This document shows positions 1 to 9,900 of a DNA stretch of 54,914 nt, piece by piece; position 1 is the stretch's first letter; the number at the start of each line of letters is the position of its first letter. The position numbers and the translations under genes are program-made. The notes beneath the pieces were generated by a model. The model made no database searches, was not told the origin of the DNA, and saw nothing but the letters and a program-made list of their open reading frames with translations. Origin of the DNA: UBA11889 sp002313255 (GTDB lineage Bacteria; Pseudomonadota; Gammaproteobacteria; Pseudomonadales; Azotimanducaceae); the NCBI GenBank assembly GCA_913045265.1, contig CAJWQX010000013.1:1-54914 (forward strand), read 5' to 3'.

Positions 1-35
1 GGACGTTCCTGCTCTTAGAAGATCGTTTAATCAAA

Positions 36-2009
36 CTATGGTTCTTCGTCGTCCGGTTCTTCCGGCGCCGGGGCGGTACGCGGAAGCGTTCTTTCGCCGC
101 CGGTATCACCAGACAACTCTGCCGCAACGCGACTGTCCTGGAACTGCAACTCGTGCAACGTGTAATAGATCCCTTCCAACGCCATGAGTTCCTCGTGAGA
201 GCCGTATTCACGAACCTCGCCATGATGAAGCACCAGCACTTTGTCGCATTCCCTAATGGTTTGTAACCGATGTGCTATCACGATTGACGTACGCCCCTCC
301 ATGATTCGGTGCAGTCCTTCTTGAATGACCAGTTCGGTCGCGGTATCGATGCTCGCCGTGGCTTCATCCAACACCAGAATCTCCGGATCAGCAGCTAAAA
401 CACGTGCAAAAGCCAGCAACTGCCGCTGACCCTGAGACAAATTGAGTCCGCGTTCGGACAGAAGCGTGTCGTAACCCTGCGGCAACGCGCGAATAAACGG
501 ATCGGCATTCACGATGCGTGCTGCTTCCATAGCATCCTCGCTGCTAATACCAGGGTTGTTGAGTGTGATGTTGTCGAGCACAGTGCCCGAAAAGATATGG
601 AAGTCCTGCAAAACGATGCCAACCCGGTGCCTCAGATCCACCGACGCAATGTGATTGACATCAACGTCGTCGAGAAAAACCTTGCCATCGTCAAAGTCAT
701 AAAAACGTGCAAGAAGCTTAATCAGCGTGCTCTTGCCGGAACCCGTAGGCCCTACTATCGCGAGTTTTTCGCCAGCCTTTACGGTGAACGAAACGTCATG
801 GATGACTTCTTCACCCATGTAATAGGAAAACGACATGTTTCGAAACTCAAGCCGTCCATGGACGTTACTCGGTAGCGACACTGGATTATCTGGCTCCTTA
901 ATACTCTCGTCCCAATCGATGGCCTGAAAAATTCGCTCCCCCGACGCCATCGCTCGAAACAGCGAATTGAACTGGTAGCCCACCGCTTGTACCGGCCCAA
1001 TCATCATGCCAATGAGTTGCGTAAAGACGACCACCGACCCTAGCGAAATCGCATCTTGAATCACCTCGCCACCACCCACCCAAATGATGACACCGGTCGC
1101 CACCGTGATCAGGCTGTTATTGAAGGCGTTGTAAACCGTTTCTAAATTCATCGCGTGAAACTGGTAATCGCGGTGTGATGCATTGCGTTCGCCGAATTGC
1201 TCGGTGTTCAGCCTTTCGCGGCGAGACAGTTGAACGACCTCCATGCCAATCAAGTTTTCTTGCATGTATTGGTTGATGCTGGAAACCGCATTGCGCACAT
1301 TCCGATACGTATTTCCAAGCACCTTTCGAAATAGCGATGTTGCAACGGCGACAACGGGAATGAATACCATCGTGTAGAGGGTTAGTTCTGGACTGATCGC
1401 CCACATCAAGAAGAGCGCCAGAAAAAAGGGAATAAAGTCACCCACCAGCTCCAGCACGCCAGTCAATAGTTCGATGAGATTTTCGACGTCATTGGTCAAT
1501 CGCGTCATGACCCTACCTACCGAAACATGGTCATAGAAGGACATCGGTTTGGTTTCGAGTTTACGAAAGAGCTCGCTCCGTAAGTCCCGTAACGCTTGTA
1601 AGGTGGAACGAGAAAGCAGTATTCGATGCCCGTACGACGCAAGCGAGGAGACCAACACCAGGAACCCGTACACGAACACTGCCGACATAAGCGGCGAGGC
1701 ACCCGTCCAATCAGCGACTCCGTACACGAACTCGCCCATGCCGTAGTCCGGTAGTTCGTTGGATTTAGGATTGGGTAGCAAGATTGTGTCGATAACGACG
1801 CGTCCGTTAACGATCGGTTGCAATACGGCTAATGCGGCAGATGCCAGCGTTAAGACGATGCTGATGGAAAGAGTGAAACGATACGGCTTGAGCCACGCGA
1901 GCAGACGCACGAACATGTTGACGTTAAGCGCCTTGTGGGTCAGTTCTGCATCGAAAGCGGAATAGTCTCGAGAGGGTGTTACAGGCCGTACATCGACTTG
2001 TGTATTCAT
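36..2009 (-). CDS. ABC exporter half-transporter, MdlB-like, with the complete ATPase site
   Basis: Inner-membrane ABC exporter subunit of 657 residues: a six-helix transmembrane domain (about residues 30-350) followed by a nucleotide-binding domain. Walker A (GPTGSGKST) is near residue 420, the signature near 523 and Walker B with catalytic Glu (ILVLDEAT) near 541, followed by an H-loop (IVIAHR). The signature is LSQGQ, not LSGGQ. Its start overlaps the stop of the upstream ABC gene by 4 bases (ATGA), so the two are translationally coupled and most likely form a heterodimer like E. coli MdlA/MdlB (SmdA/SmdB). In such pairs this subunit supplies the competent Walker A/B while the partner supplies LSGGQ. 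The substrate cannot be told from sequence; lipids or drugs are typical. The C-terminal tail after residue 620 is acidic and Pro-rich. The family call is firm, the exact orthology less so. Confidence 0.9.
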   Translation of the reverse strand: MNTQVDVRPVTPSRDYSAFDAELTHKALNVNMFVRLLAWLKPYRFTLSISIVLTLASAALAVLQPIVNGRVVIDTILLPNPKSNELPDYGMGEFVYGVADWTGASPLMSAVFVYGFLVLVSSLASYGHRILLSRSTLQALRDLRSELFRKLETKPMSFYDHVSVGRVMTRLTNDVENLIELLTGVLELVGDFIPFFLALFLMWAISPELTLYTMVFIPVVAVATSLFRKVLGNTYRNVRNAVSSINQYMQENLIGMEVVQLSRRERLNTEQFGERNASHRDYQFHAMNLETVYNAFNNSLITVATGVIIWVGGGEVIQDAISLGSVVVFTQLIGMMIGPVQAVGYQFNSLFRAMASGERIFQAIDWDESIKEPDNPVSLPSNVHGRLEFRNMSFSYYMGEEVIHDVSFTVKAGEKLAIVGPTGSGKSTLIKLLARFYDFDDGKVFLDDVDVNHIASVDLRHRVGIVLQDFHIFSGTVLDNITLNNPGISSEDAMEAARIVNADPFIRALPQGYDTLLSERGLNLSQGQRQLLAFARVLAADPEILVLDEATASIDTATELVIQEGLHRIMEGRTSIVIAHRLQTIRECDKVLVLHHGEVREYGSHEELMALEGIYYTLHELQFQDSRVAAELSGDTGGERTLPRTAPAPEEPDDEEP

Positions 2010-3871
2010 CCGTTTACCACCCGAACGTCGATATCAAGATTCCTCAGCAACGCGGCCTTACGCTGTCGATCCTGATCTTGATTGCTCTGCACGGCCTCTA
2101 AATCTGCGTAGTAACCGCCTTTCGCGATGAGCTCGGCATGCGTTCCCGACTCCAGAATTCGACCGCCTTCCATCACGAAAATACGATCCGCGTGCCTTGC
2201 GGTGGACACTCGGTGAGAAATGAGAAGGGTCGTAAGGCCCCGACGAACCTCTTTTAGACGACCCAGGATGCGCTCTTCCGTTCGCGTGTCCACGCTCGAA
2301 AAACAATCATCCATCGCAAGTATCCGGGCATCTCGGATGAGGCCCCGAGCCAGGGTCGCCCGTTGTTTCTGACCTCCCGATAACGTAATCCCTCTTTCAC
2401 CGACCATGGTTTCCATTCCGTCCGGGAATTCATCGATCGCATCAAGGAGTTCGGCGAGTTGAGCCGCGTGCTCGATCGGTGGCAATTCGCGACCGGGTTC
2501 GTCGTACGTCAAGTTGTCGCGAATAGTGAGGGAAAACAGGAACGGATCTTGCGGGATCAATGCAACTTGCGAGCGAAGTTGTTGTAACGGGTATCGCCGA
2601 ACATCTTCACCGTCAATCAATAACATCCCCGGTCCTGGATCATTCATGCGGACCAGTGATCGCAAAACCGTCGATTTGCCGCAGCCCACCCGTCCGAGAA
2701 ACGCCACGGTTTCTCCAGCTTCCACGGTCAACGAAATATCGTGAACCGCCTCTTCTTCGGCTCCCGGATACGCATAAGAAAAATGGCGGAATTCAACACG
2801 ACCTTGGATCTCGCTGCTCGCGGTGGCGTGCGGGTCGTCTTCAATCTCCGGTTCATAATCCAGCACTTCAAACAACCGTTCGGTAGCCGCCGCTGCGCTG
2901 GTAATCGTCGAAAGCCAACCTCCAACTTGACCGATCGGCCCGGTCACCATGTACATGTACGCGAAAAACGCAGTGTACGTTCCCACCGTAATCACCTTGT
3001 CAACGACAAGTTGACCGCCATACCCGAGTATGAGGAGCGTCGAAAAAATCGAGACAAACGGCATGACTAAATTCATCTTCGCTCGGTATTTAGTGCTCCG
3101 ATAGACCAAACTGGCATAGCGAGTACCCAGGTCGTCGAACCGACCGATTTCTTGTTGCTCCTGCGCCATGGCCTGGACCGTACGAATACCGTTGAGATTT
3201 TCAGATGTAAACGACGTTACGTCGTCCATAGCCTGGCGCCGTTCTCTTACCATAGGGAAAAGCCGACGGGACATCGTGACGCCGATGTATGCCACGAGGG
3301 GCGTCGGCAGCAACACCAACGCGGTCAATGTTGGCGACAAATACAACATAAATGACAAACCGACGACGATCGAAAAAACAAGCGTGAGTACTTGAACCCA
3401 CCCAAATGCAATCACTCTCCGAACCATGGCGATATCGCCCGACGACCTCGACATGACATCGCCGGTCCCAAACCGATTGAAAAACGTTGAGCCCATTCGT
3501 TGCACATGGCTGAAAAAGCGTTTGCGAATATCGTACGACGAGCTGATCGCAACTCGTTGGAGCATCCGGCTCGAGTACACCGAAATGAAGGAGCGGACCA
3601 AAGCCACCGTAAGAATCCCCAACACGGGTATCAAGATATCGGGATCCTTAATCGCTAATGAATCGATCGCAGTCCTCATAAACATGGGCATGGCTGCTGC
3701 ACAGATTTGAATCGCAATCAAGCCAGTGATACCAAGAGCGATCTTCACGCGGTACTGATAGGCGTATGGAAACAGCCGCTTTAGGTGTGCCAGATGCTTA
3801 AGGGACGGACGTGCTCGCTCTATCCGTTGCCGCCTATATACAGGAGGTGTGTATTGACCGAACTGCGCCAT
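2006..3871 (-). CDS. ABC exporter half-transporter, MdlA-like, with degenerate ATPase site
   Basis: First gene of the two-gene exporter operon, 621 residues, with an N-terminal transmembrane domain and a C-terminal ATPase domain. Walker A reads GRVGCGKST (near residue 391), the signature is canonical LSGGQ (near 495), and Walker B ends in Asp-Asp (ILAMDDCFSS, near 515) where a catalytic Glu is expected; the H-loop is LLISHR. Loss of the catalytic Glu in one half, with an altered signature in the partner, is the known hallmark of asymmetric heterodimeric exporters; E. coli MdlA has the same Asp. The gene is preceded by 341 bases without a gene and then by tRNA-Phe on the same strand. The ATG at 3871 has only a weak ribosome site. 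Confidence 0.9.
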   Translation of the reverse strand: MAQFGQYTPPVYRRQRIERARPSLKHLAHLKRLFPYAYQYRVKIALGITGLIAIQICAAAMPMFMRTAIDSLAIKDPDILIPVLGILTVALVRSFISVYSSRMLQRVAISSSYDIRKRFFSHVQRMGSTFFNRFGTGDVMSRSSGDIAMVRRVIAFGWVQVLTLVFSIVVGLSFMLYLSPTLTALVLLPTPLVAYIGVTMSRRLFPMVRERRQAMDDVTSFTSENLNGIRTVQAMAQEQQEIGRFDDLGTRYASLVYRSTKYRAKMNLVMPFVSIFSTLLILGYGGQLVVDKVITVGTYTAFFAYMYMVTGPIGQVGGWLSTITSAAAATERLFEVLDYEPEIEDDPHATASSEIQGRVEFRHFSYAYPGAEEEAVHDISLTVEAGETVAFLGRVGCGKSTVLRSLVRMNDPGPGMLLIDGEDVRRYPLQQLRSQVALIPQDPFLFSLTIRDNLTYDEPGRELPPIEHAAQLAELLDAIDEFPDGMETMVGERGITLSGGQKQRATLARGLIRDARILAMDDCFSSVDTRTEERILGRLKEVRRGLTTLLISHRVSTARHADRIFVMEGGRILESGTHAELIAKGGYYADLEAVQSNQDQDRQRKAALLRNLDIDVRVVNG

Positions 3872-4212
3872 AAACCCGAAAAAATCCTTGTGGAGCTTTA
3901 ACCAGTGACGCCATGTCTTACGAACCCGCCAAGACAGTTTCGTGTCACCGTCCCTGACGACTGCAATGCCAGTGCGTCATTGAGGGACGTGCGGAACAAC
4001 GGTCGCGGGAAGTTTTGGCGCCTTCACCCCGTAACAAGGCGACTTCAGCTCTGGTCTGGACCCCGATCCCCAGACGTTTCATCTTAGCATAGCTCTCTAT
4101 TCGGTTGGGCCGGGAGCCGGCGATACAAGGCGCTAATGCTTGTCGATTAGATCACGAAGTAAAAAATCGTTGTGATCACCATACGACTTAGTCGCCTAAC
4201 AGCCTGGGTATT
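3872..4212. other. Gene-free spacer between tRNA-Phe and the ABC exporter operon
   Basis: This 341-base stretch holds no credible gene; short frames here lack ribosome sites and family signatures. It carries an imperfect hairpin (3949-3989, listed separately), a small inverted repeat CGCCTT/AAGGCG (4019-4024 and 4036-4041) and, just after the tRNA on the minus strand, small palindromes at 4150-4195 with a run of six T (plus-strand A run about 4160-4166). The latter may end the tRNA transcript but is not a textbook terminator. A promoter for the exporter operon should lie here on the minus strand; I could not pick one convincingly. Confidence 0.5.
3949..3989. repeat. Imperfect inverted repeat (15 bp stem) upstream of the ABC exporter operon
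   Basis: CGTCCCT (3949-3955) pairs with AGGGACG (3983-3989), GACG (3956-3959) with CGTC (3975-3978) and ACTG (3960-3963) with CAGT (3970-3973). This leaves a six-base loop, a one-base bulge and a four-base bulge. It lies 78 bases before the exporter start on the transcribed strand and is not followed by a T run, so it is more likely a leader structure or processing site than a Rho-independent terminator. Function unknown. Confidence 0.5.
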
Positions 4213-4288
4213 TGGTGGCCAGGGGCAGAATCGAACTGCCGACACGAGGATTTTCAGTCCACTGCTCTACCGACTGAGCTACCTGGCC
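4213..4288 (-). tRNA. tRNA-Phe (anticodon GAA)
   Basis: The reverse complement folds as a 76-base tRNA with encoded CCA. The acceptor stem GGCCAGG/CCTGGCC, D stem GCTC/GAGC and T stem GGCAG/CTGCC are all perfect, and the anticodon loop CTGAAAA gives anticodon GAA. The sequence closely follows gammaproteobacterial tRNA-Phe. One oddity: the anticodon stem GTGGA/TCCTC has a U28-U42 mismatch (plus-strand positions 4261 and 4247), where relatives have an A-U pair. A strong promoter lies directly upstream. No other tRNA is next to it. Confidence 0.97.
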
Positions 4289-4328
4289 CTCTACCAACTC
4301 TTACAATAGGAACGGACGAGAACGCGGT

Positions 4329-4356
4329 ATTGTAAGCGCGCACCCCTAGCCGTCAA
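4329..4356 (-). promoter_or_regulatory. Sigma-70 promoter of tRNA-Phe
   Basis: On the minus strand the -35 box TTGACG (4356-4351) and -10 box TACAAT (4334-4329) are separated by 16 bases, five of six matches each. Transcription would start near 4322, giving a leader of about 34 bases before the tRNA. The sequence just after the -10 (CCGCG) is GC-rich, as in stringently controlled stable-RNA promoters; that last point is inference. Confidence 0.8.
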
Positions 4357-4745
4357 CTTAACGACAAAAGCATCGATCGGGCCCATATAAGAAAGGCGCC
4401 GACTCGAAAATAAATTCGTCTATAAAAAGCCTTGCAATCCATACAACCTTCATGAGAATCAGCGCCCCTAAGAGACAGATGCCACGACATACGAGCCAGT
4501 CGCGACAGGTGATCCATCGACGGATAACAGCCTGTCGGGGTTCTTTGCTTTAGTTGTTGCACCGTTGTCTCTCGGTGTAACGCCGGCGAGATAACGACCT
4601 CCCCCTCTCCCCTAATCGTTACTCGTCGGCGTTCACCGCCCATTCGATCGATGTGCCACGGCTCTTGTGGGCTCTATGGCGGACTCCCTTCATAGATTAA
4701 AGCTGGCGTCGCTCGCTGCAGCCGCCGTCAACAATGTCGAGCGTC
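4357..4745. other. Gene-free spacer upstream of the tRNA promoter
   Basis: About 390 bases without a convincing gene. A minus-strand frame of 96 codons (4353-4643) runs into the tRNA promoter, has low-complexity basic content and no recognisable family, so I treat it as chance. I see no terminator, repeat or RNA motif. Confidence 0.45.
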
Positions 4746-5714
4746 TTAGCGCGTTTCGCTCTGAATTAAGCTTTCCAAATCGCCGAGCGTGTACGCGCCA
4801 ACTTCTAATCTCTCGCGCGCCATGCGATTGCCCACCTGCTGGACGACCGCATTCGCGGGTGTTTCAACGCCATGTAGACGCCCCAGCTGGACGATTTCAC
4901 CGTTCAGGTAGTCAGCTTCAATGTCTCCCGTACCACGCATGACACTCTGCATCGAGGAACCACCATTTCGCTCAAATCCGGGGACCGCAGTCCCTTGAAT
5001 TCCGCGACGTCGATCCCGCGTTTCATCCGGCGCAGCACAATCGATCCCTGCAGCCGCGTAACAAGCCAATGCTTCGTTGCGCAACTGCCTCGCGATATCG
5101 GCCGATCCCTCGCCACACGCGGCTTGGACAGCGTTATTGAGGTTGTTTAGGAGCTTCGCGTATTTCTGACGCATGATATGAGGGTCCGGTATCGCCCTAA
5201 AACCCGATGTATTCAGGGCATCCGTTACTTCACTAATCGTCGCATCGATGGAATTAGGATACCGGCCCGCATCCAACACGCCTGCACTATCTTCGGCAAA
5301 ATTAACGACTTCCCCAGGCTCCAAGTGCTCTGCCGGTAAGAGGACTACCATTCCGTAAACATTCGCGAAGCGACGCAATGCCATGCGCTCGTTTGCGACT
5401 CCGTTCTGGCAGCAAATGACCGGTACATTCGATGGGCCGGACTGGATCAGATCTCTAAGCGCCGATTCAGTATGCTGACTTTTCATGCAAAGAATCACGA
5501 CATCGCGTTCGTCCAGATTGGCTTCCCGCGGATGTCCGACAGCCGGTATCGGTAAGCGTTCATCGATGGTCGCAGAAACAAACCGCAACCCGCGTTCTTG
5601 AATGGCCACCAGATGCGGTCCGCGGGCGATCAACAGGACATCCCGATCGTGCTGAAAGAGTCGAGCGCCGATGGTGCCGCCGATACCGCCGGCCCCATAA
5701 ATCACAAAACGCAT
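4746..5714 (-). CDS. 2-dehydropantoate 2-reductase family protein (ketopantoate reductase, PanE/ApbA-like)
   Basis: NAD(P)-dependent reductase of 322 residues. The N-terminus carries a Rossmann GAGGIGG motif at residues 7-13. The central LCMKSQH segment and the KYAKLLNNLNNA helix match the catalytic Lys/Asn region of ketopantoate reductases, which make pantoate for coenzyme A. The C-terminal half has the usual helical domain. The ATG at 5714 follows AAAGGA at good spacing. Its neighbour upstream on the same strand is a phytanoyl-CoA dioxygenase, not a panB/panC gene. Many members of this family act on other 2-keto acids, so a role in pantothenate synthesis is possible but not shown. Confidence 0.85.
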   Translation of the reverse strand: MRFVIYGAGGIGGTIGARLFQHDRDVLLIARGPHLVAIQERGLRFVSATIDERLPIPAVGHPREANLDERDVVILCMKSQHTESALRDLIQSGPSNVPVICCQNGVANERMALRRFANVYGMVVLLPAEHLEPGEVVNFAEDSAGVLDAGRYPNSIDATISEVTDALNTSGFRAIPDPHIMRQKYAKLLNNLNNAVQAACGEGSADIARQLRNEALACYAAAGIDCAAPDETRDRRRGIQGTAVPGFERNGGSSMQSVMRGTGDIEADYLNGEIVQLGRLHGVETPANAVVQQVGNRMARERLEVGAYTLGDLESLIQSETR

Positions 5715-5866
5715 TCGAATCCTTTATACCTCTATCAATCTAATTTCTTCGATGTCCTGGGTCTTCTTGATCAAGCAGCCACCGTCCATCGGCGGTAGAC
5801 CCGGAGAGACCTCGTTGCCGGCCGTTCATACCGAGAATCCGTTGAGTATAGCGGCCCTTTTTAAGC

Positions 5867-6709
5867 TCATCCCGTTGCATCCACTCGAAATGCGTCAACG
5901 TAGCGTCCGGTATCTCGCCGGCGCCGGTACTCCCACTCCCATGGAGATTCACGCAAGCGATTCGGGCCATTACGAACGTCAATGCCCATGTCGGCCGCGG
6001 CCGGGTAGTGACTGTAAATCATCATGCGCCTCGAGCCACTTGTGGTGTTAGGCGTTGAGGTATGAATTAGCTGGCTATGGAAAAACATCACCGAACCGGC
6101 TGGAGCAAGAATAGGCAAAGCATCCTCCGGACGTACCGTACCTACCGGGACCTCTAAACCATTACGAACTCGGTCATGTTCGACGTGTTGACGATGCGAG
6201 CCAGGGTAGACCTGAATGGGTCCGTTGTCATGATGCGACTCATCAATCGTCAAAGCGGATGAAATAACGGAGGATGGGTAGCCGTTCATTTTGTAATACG
6301 CCCAATCGTTGTGGATTGGAAACCGATCGTCGTCTGGTGGAACGCGAAAGTCATACCCAACGGAGACGGGCTGTTTATAGTTAAGTTTCTCTTCCATGAG
6401 GACAGGCGTATCACCCATAAATTGTTCTATGGGTCCGAGTAGGCGTACATCATTTGAAAATTTCGCCAACACCAACGAAAGGTCAATAATGGGCTGTACC
6501 TTTCTCACAATCATTTGCCTCGACGCCGTCTGGCGTATATCGAGCCGGCCACTCTGACGGTCATTGCACAACGAAGAATTGATCACGAGCTCCAATATAA
6601 AGTCCGCCTCTTCGCCCATGCGCCGCACCTCATCCGAATCAAAAACCGAGGGCATGACAAGGTAGCCATCGCGTTGAAACGCTTCGAGCATTGCTCTGCT
6701 AACAGTCAC
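5867..6709 (-). CDS. Phytanoyl-CoA dioxygenase (PhyH) family Fe(II)/2-oxoglutarate oxygenase
   Basis: 280-residue member of the PhyH family, which hydroxylates a C-H bond using Fe(II), O2 and 2-oxoglutarate. The iron triad is visible: HND in FPIHNDWAYYK (HxD), and a distal His in FFHSQLIHTS followed after some 14 residues by an Arg pair (SGSRRMM) that would bind 2-oxoglutarate. Length is typical. The start is a GTG at 6709; an ATG six codons in is an alternative. It sits 152 bases before the ketopantoate-reductase-like gene on the same strand, so cotranscription is possible. Substrate unknown; branched or isoprenoid acyl-CoA, alkaloid or small-metabolite hydroxylation are all known for this family. 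Confidence 0.88.
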   Translation of the reverse strand: MTVSRAMLEAFQRDGYLVMPSVFDSDEVRRMGEEADFILELVINSSLCNDRQSGRLDIRQTASRQMIVRKVQPIIDLSLVLAKFSNDVRLLGPIEQFMGDTPVLMEEKLNYKQPVSVGYDFRVPPDDDRFPIHNDWAYYKMNGYPSSVISSALTIDESHHDNGPIQVYPGSHRQHVEHDRVRNGLEVPVGTVRPEDALPILAPAGSVMFFHSQLIHTSTPNTTSGSRRMMIYSHYPAAADMGIDVRNGPNRLRESPWEWEYRRRRDTGRYVDAFRVDATG

Positions 6710-6732
6710 TTTGCCAAACCTACCTGTTCTCG

Positions 6733-6750
6733 TCCGTGTCCGTGTCCGTG
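6733..6750 (+). repeat. Three tandem TCCGTG hexamers
   Basis: TCCGTG occurs three times back to back in the 266-base divergent spacer between the PhyH-family gene and the acyl-CoA carboxylase. Three copies is short, and I assign no function. It could vary in length between strains. Confidence 0.6.
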
Positions 6751-6975
6751 GTCAACGTCCCCATATGAGTACCAACTTATCCGGAATCGCTCATCTTAGG
6801 GGCTCGCTGACTAGCAGGCAAAACGCGACAAACACATCTGTTGGATGGTTGATCGCCCAAGCACACGGTATCCCTCTCGTGCGGTGTAACGTTTCTCCTC
6901 GATCTTCAGTCTCTTCCCCCATGCGTGTATCTTGCTGCGCTGGTCTTAAAAGCTAGAGTCCGAGGGGGGTTCCAA

Positions 6976-9900
6976 GTGACGATCGGTAAATTACTTATCG
7001 CGAACCGTGGCGAAATCGCCGTACGCATTCAACGTACAGCACACGAGATGGGAATCACCACCGTAAGCGTGTTTCCAGACGACGACAAAAACGCCTTGCA
7101 CGCATTGACGTCTGACACACCGGTGCGATTAGAGGGCACCGGCGTAGAAGCCTACCTCGACATCGAACAGATTATTGACATCGCCAAACAAAACAATTGC
7201 GACGCGGTTCATCCCGGATACGGTTTTCTCGCAGAGAACCATCAATTTGCCCGCACTTGCCACGAGGCGAACATCGTTTTTGTGGGACCCAAGCCCGACA
7301 CCCTCGAGCTTTTCGGAGACAAATTACAAGCTAGGGAATTGGCACGAACAAACGACATTCCCGTATTGCCAGCCTCCGACATCATTGGTGAACTTGCGAC
7401 CGCCACCGATTTTTTTGAGTCCCTTCAGCCCGGTCACAGCATGATGCTCAAGGCCGTCTCGGGTGGTGGTGGCAGGGGCATGCGGATTGTTAGGAATGTC
7501 GCGGAAATCGAAGATGCATTGAACCGCGGGTCGTTGGAGGCGAATGCAGCTTTTGGTTCCGGCGACATGTACGCCGAACTCATGGTTGATCGAGCATTGC
7601 ACATCGAAGTCCAAATCGTCGGCGATCGAGCCGGGAATATTCGTCACCTGGGCGAGCGTGATTGCAGCATCCAACGCCTACATCAAAAGGTCGTCGAGGT
7701 AGCTCCATCGCCGCAACTTCCACAAGCTTTACGGAAATTGATTCACGAAGCCGCAGTCCAACTCGCCTCATTGGCAGAATACGACAACGTCGGCACCTTC
7801 GAGTTTTTAGTCGACGGATCAGAACTCAACGACAATGCCGCCTTTTATTTTATCGAGGCGAACCCACGGCTACAGGTCGAACACACGGTCACGGAGGAGG
7901 TAACCGGCATTGATCTAGTCCGCACCCAGCTTGGATTAGCAACTGGACAAACGCTTGAGTCATTGGGACTGGCGTCGACTCCGTCGCCGAGGGGGTTTGC
8001 TATTCAACTACGGGTAAACATGGAAACGTTAAAAAACGATGGTCTTACTTTGCCCCGTACCGGAAAGCTCTCATCGTTTCGACCTCCTCACGGACCCGGT
8101 ATTCGGGTCGACACCTTCGGCTACGAAGGTTACGAAACCAGCGGCCTCTACGATTCTTTATTGGCGAAGCTGGTTGTACACAGTGGTCAAGGAGACTTCA
8201 TCGACGCCGTTAACCGTGCACGCCGATCACTCCATGATTTTGTCATCGAGGGTGTTGATACCAATCTTGGAGTGCTCATGAACATCGTCGACGATCCGGA
8301 CATCCAAAGCGGAGTGATGTACACGCGGTATGTCGAGGACAACCTAGCGCAATTACTCGCCAATCGTGAACTGGCTAGCAACCCTGGTGACCTGGGGTCG
8401 AAGATTGTCCTAGCGGGCGCTCAGGTTGACGCCAACGACCCCCTGGCCGTATTGAGCCAAGGTCGCGAGCAGCGAGAACAAGAACGCGCTCAGGCGCCCG
8501 ACCGCGTCGAATACGCGGAAGGGATTGTGCCCGTTCGTGCAGCGATGCAGTCCACTATCCTCTCGCTAACGGCAGCTCCCGGAGATGACGTCCTGGTCGG
8601 CCAGGAGATTGTCGTGGTTAACGCCATGAAAATGGAACATGTGTTTAAGGCCCCTGTCAGCGGAACGGTCCGTGAAGTGATGGTCTCAGAAGGCGACACT
8701 GTCCCCGAAGAATCGGTGTTTTTGACCATCGAGGAAGGAACGATCACCGGTGAGGCGGTGCAGGATTATATTGAGTTAGATCTCGATATCCCACGACCTG
8801 ATCTCGCCGAAGTAATTCGTCGGAGGGCTTTGACCACCGACGAGTCACGCAAAAAACAGGTCGATAAACGCCACGGGCAGGGAGGACGAACGGCAAGGGA
8901 GAATATCTATGATTTGGCAGACGAGGGCTCCTTCGTCCAATACGGCTCGTTGGCGGTGGGACAGGCCCTCCACGGAAGCGTGGACGAGCTGCTCGACTAT
9001 GCCCCTTCTGATGGACTTGTTATGGGATTGGGCCACGTCAATAGCGACCGATTTGACGAGTCCAAATCCCGCTGCGTATTGATGTCCTACGACTACTCGG
9101 TGCTTGCCGGATCTCAGGGCGGTATGAACCATAAGATGATGGATCGGATGTTCCAAACGGCCGAAAAACTTCAGTCGCCTCTTGTGCTTTTTACCGAGGG
9201 CGGGGGCGGTCGCGCCGGTGGCGGCAGTCGTAATGCCGTCCCCGGCAAAGGAGGGTCGCCACAGATTTCAGGTGGTGGTGGGTTAAATACACCGTCTTGG
9301 ACACTGCTTAGCAAGCTAAGCGGAAGGGTGCCCGTCGTCGGCGTGAACGCCGGTTTTTGTTTTGCCGGCAACGCCGTCTTGCTCGGGTGTTGCGACGTCA
9401 TCATAGCGACCGAAAACTCGAGTATTGGGATTGGGGGCCCTGCCATGATTGAAGGAGGTGGTTTAGGCGTATACAGCCCTGAGGAAGTTGGCCCAATATC
9501 GGTACAGGTCCCCAGTGGTGTTGTCGACATTGCGGTCAAGGACGAGGCTGAAGCGGTCCAAGTAACCAAGAAATATTTATCTTACTTTCAGGGTCCGGTT
9601 GATGCCTGGGAAGCCAACGATCAAAGGCTCCTCCGCCACGTCATCCCCGAAAATCGTCTGCGCGTTTACGATATTCGCCAAGTCATCGACACCCTGGCTG
9701 ACATGGACTCCGTGCTCGAATTACGTCCAAACTTTGGAACCGCAATGGTTACCACGTTTATTCGTATCGAAGGTCGACCAATTGGCGTAATCGCGAACAA
9801 CCCCGCTGTTATCTCTGGGGCAATCGATAGCGAAGCCGCCGACAAAGCAGCGCGGTTTATGAAATTGTGCGACGCGTTCCAAATACCGCTGCTGATGCTT

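Noticed and set aside
4213..4288. tRNA-Phe as an integration site for a genomic island
   Set aside because: No integrase next to it and I saw no direct repeat of the tRNA 3' end in the window.
4353..4643. Minus-strand frame of 96 codons upstream of tRNA-Phe
   Set aside because: No family resemblance, no ribosome site, and its 3' end overlaps the tRNA promoter.
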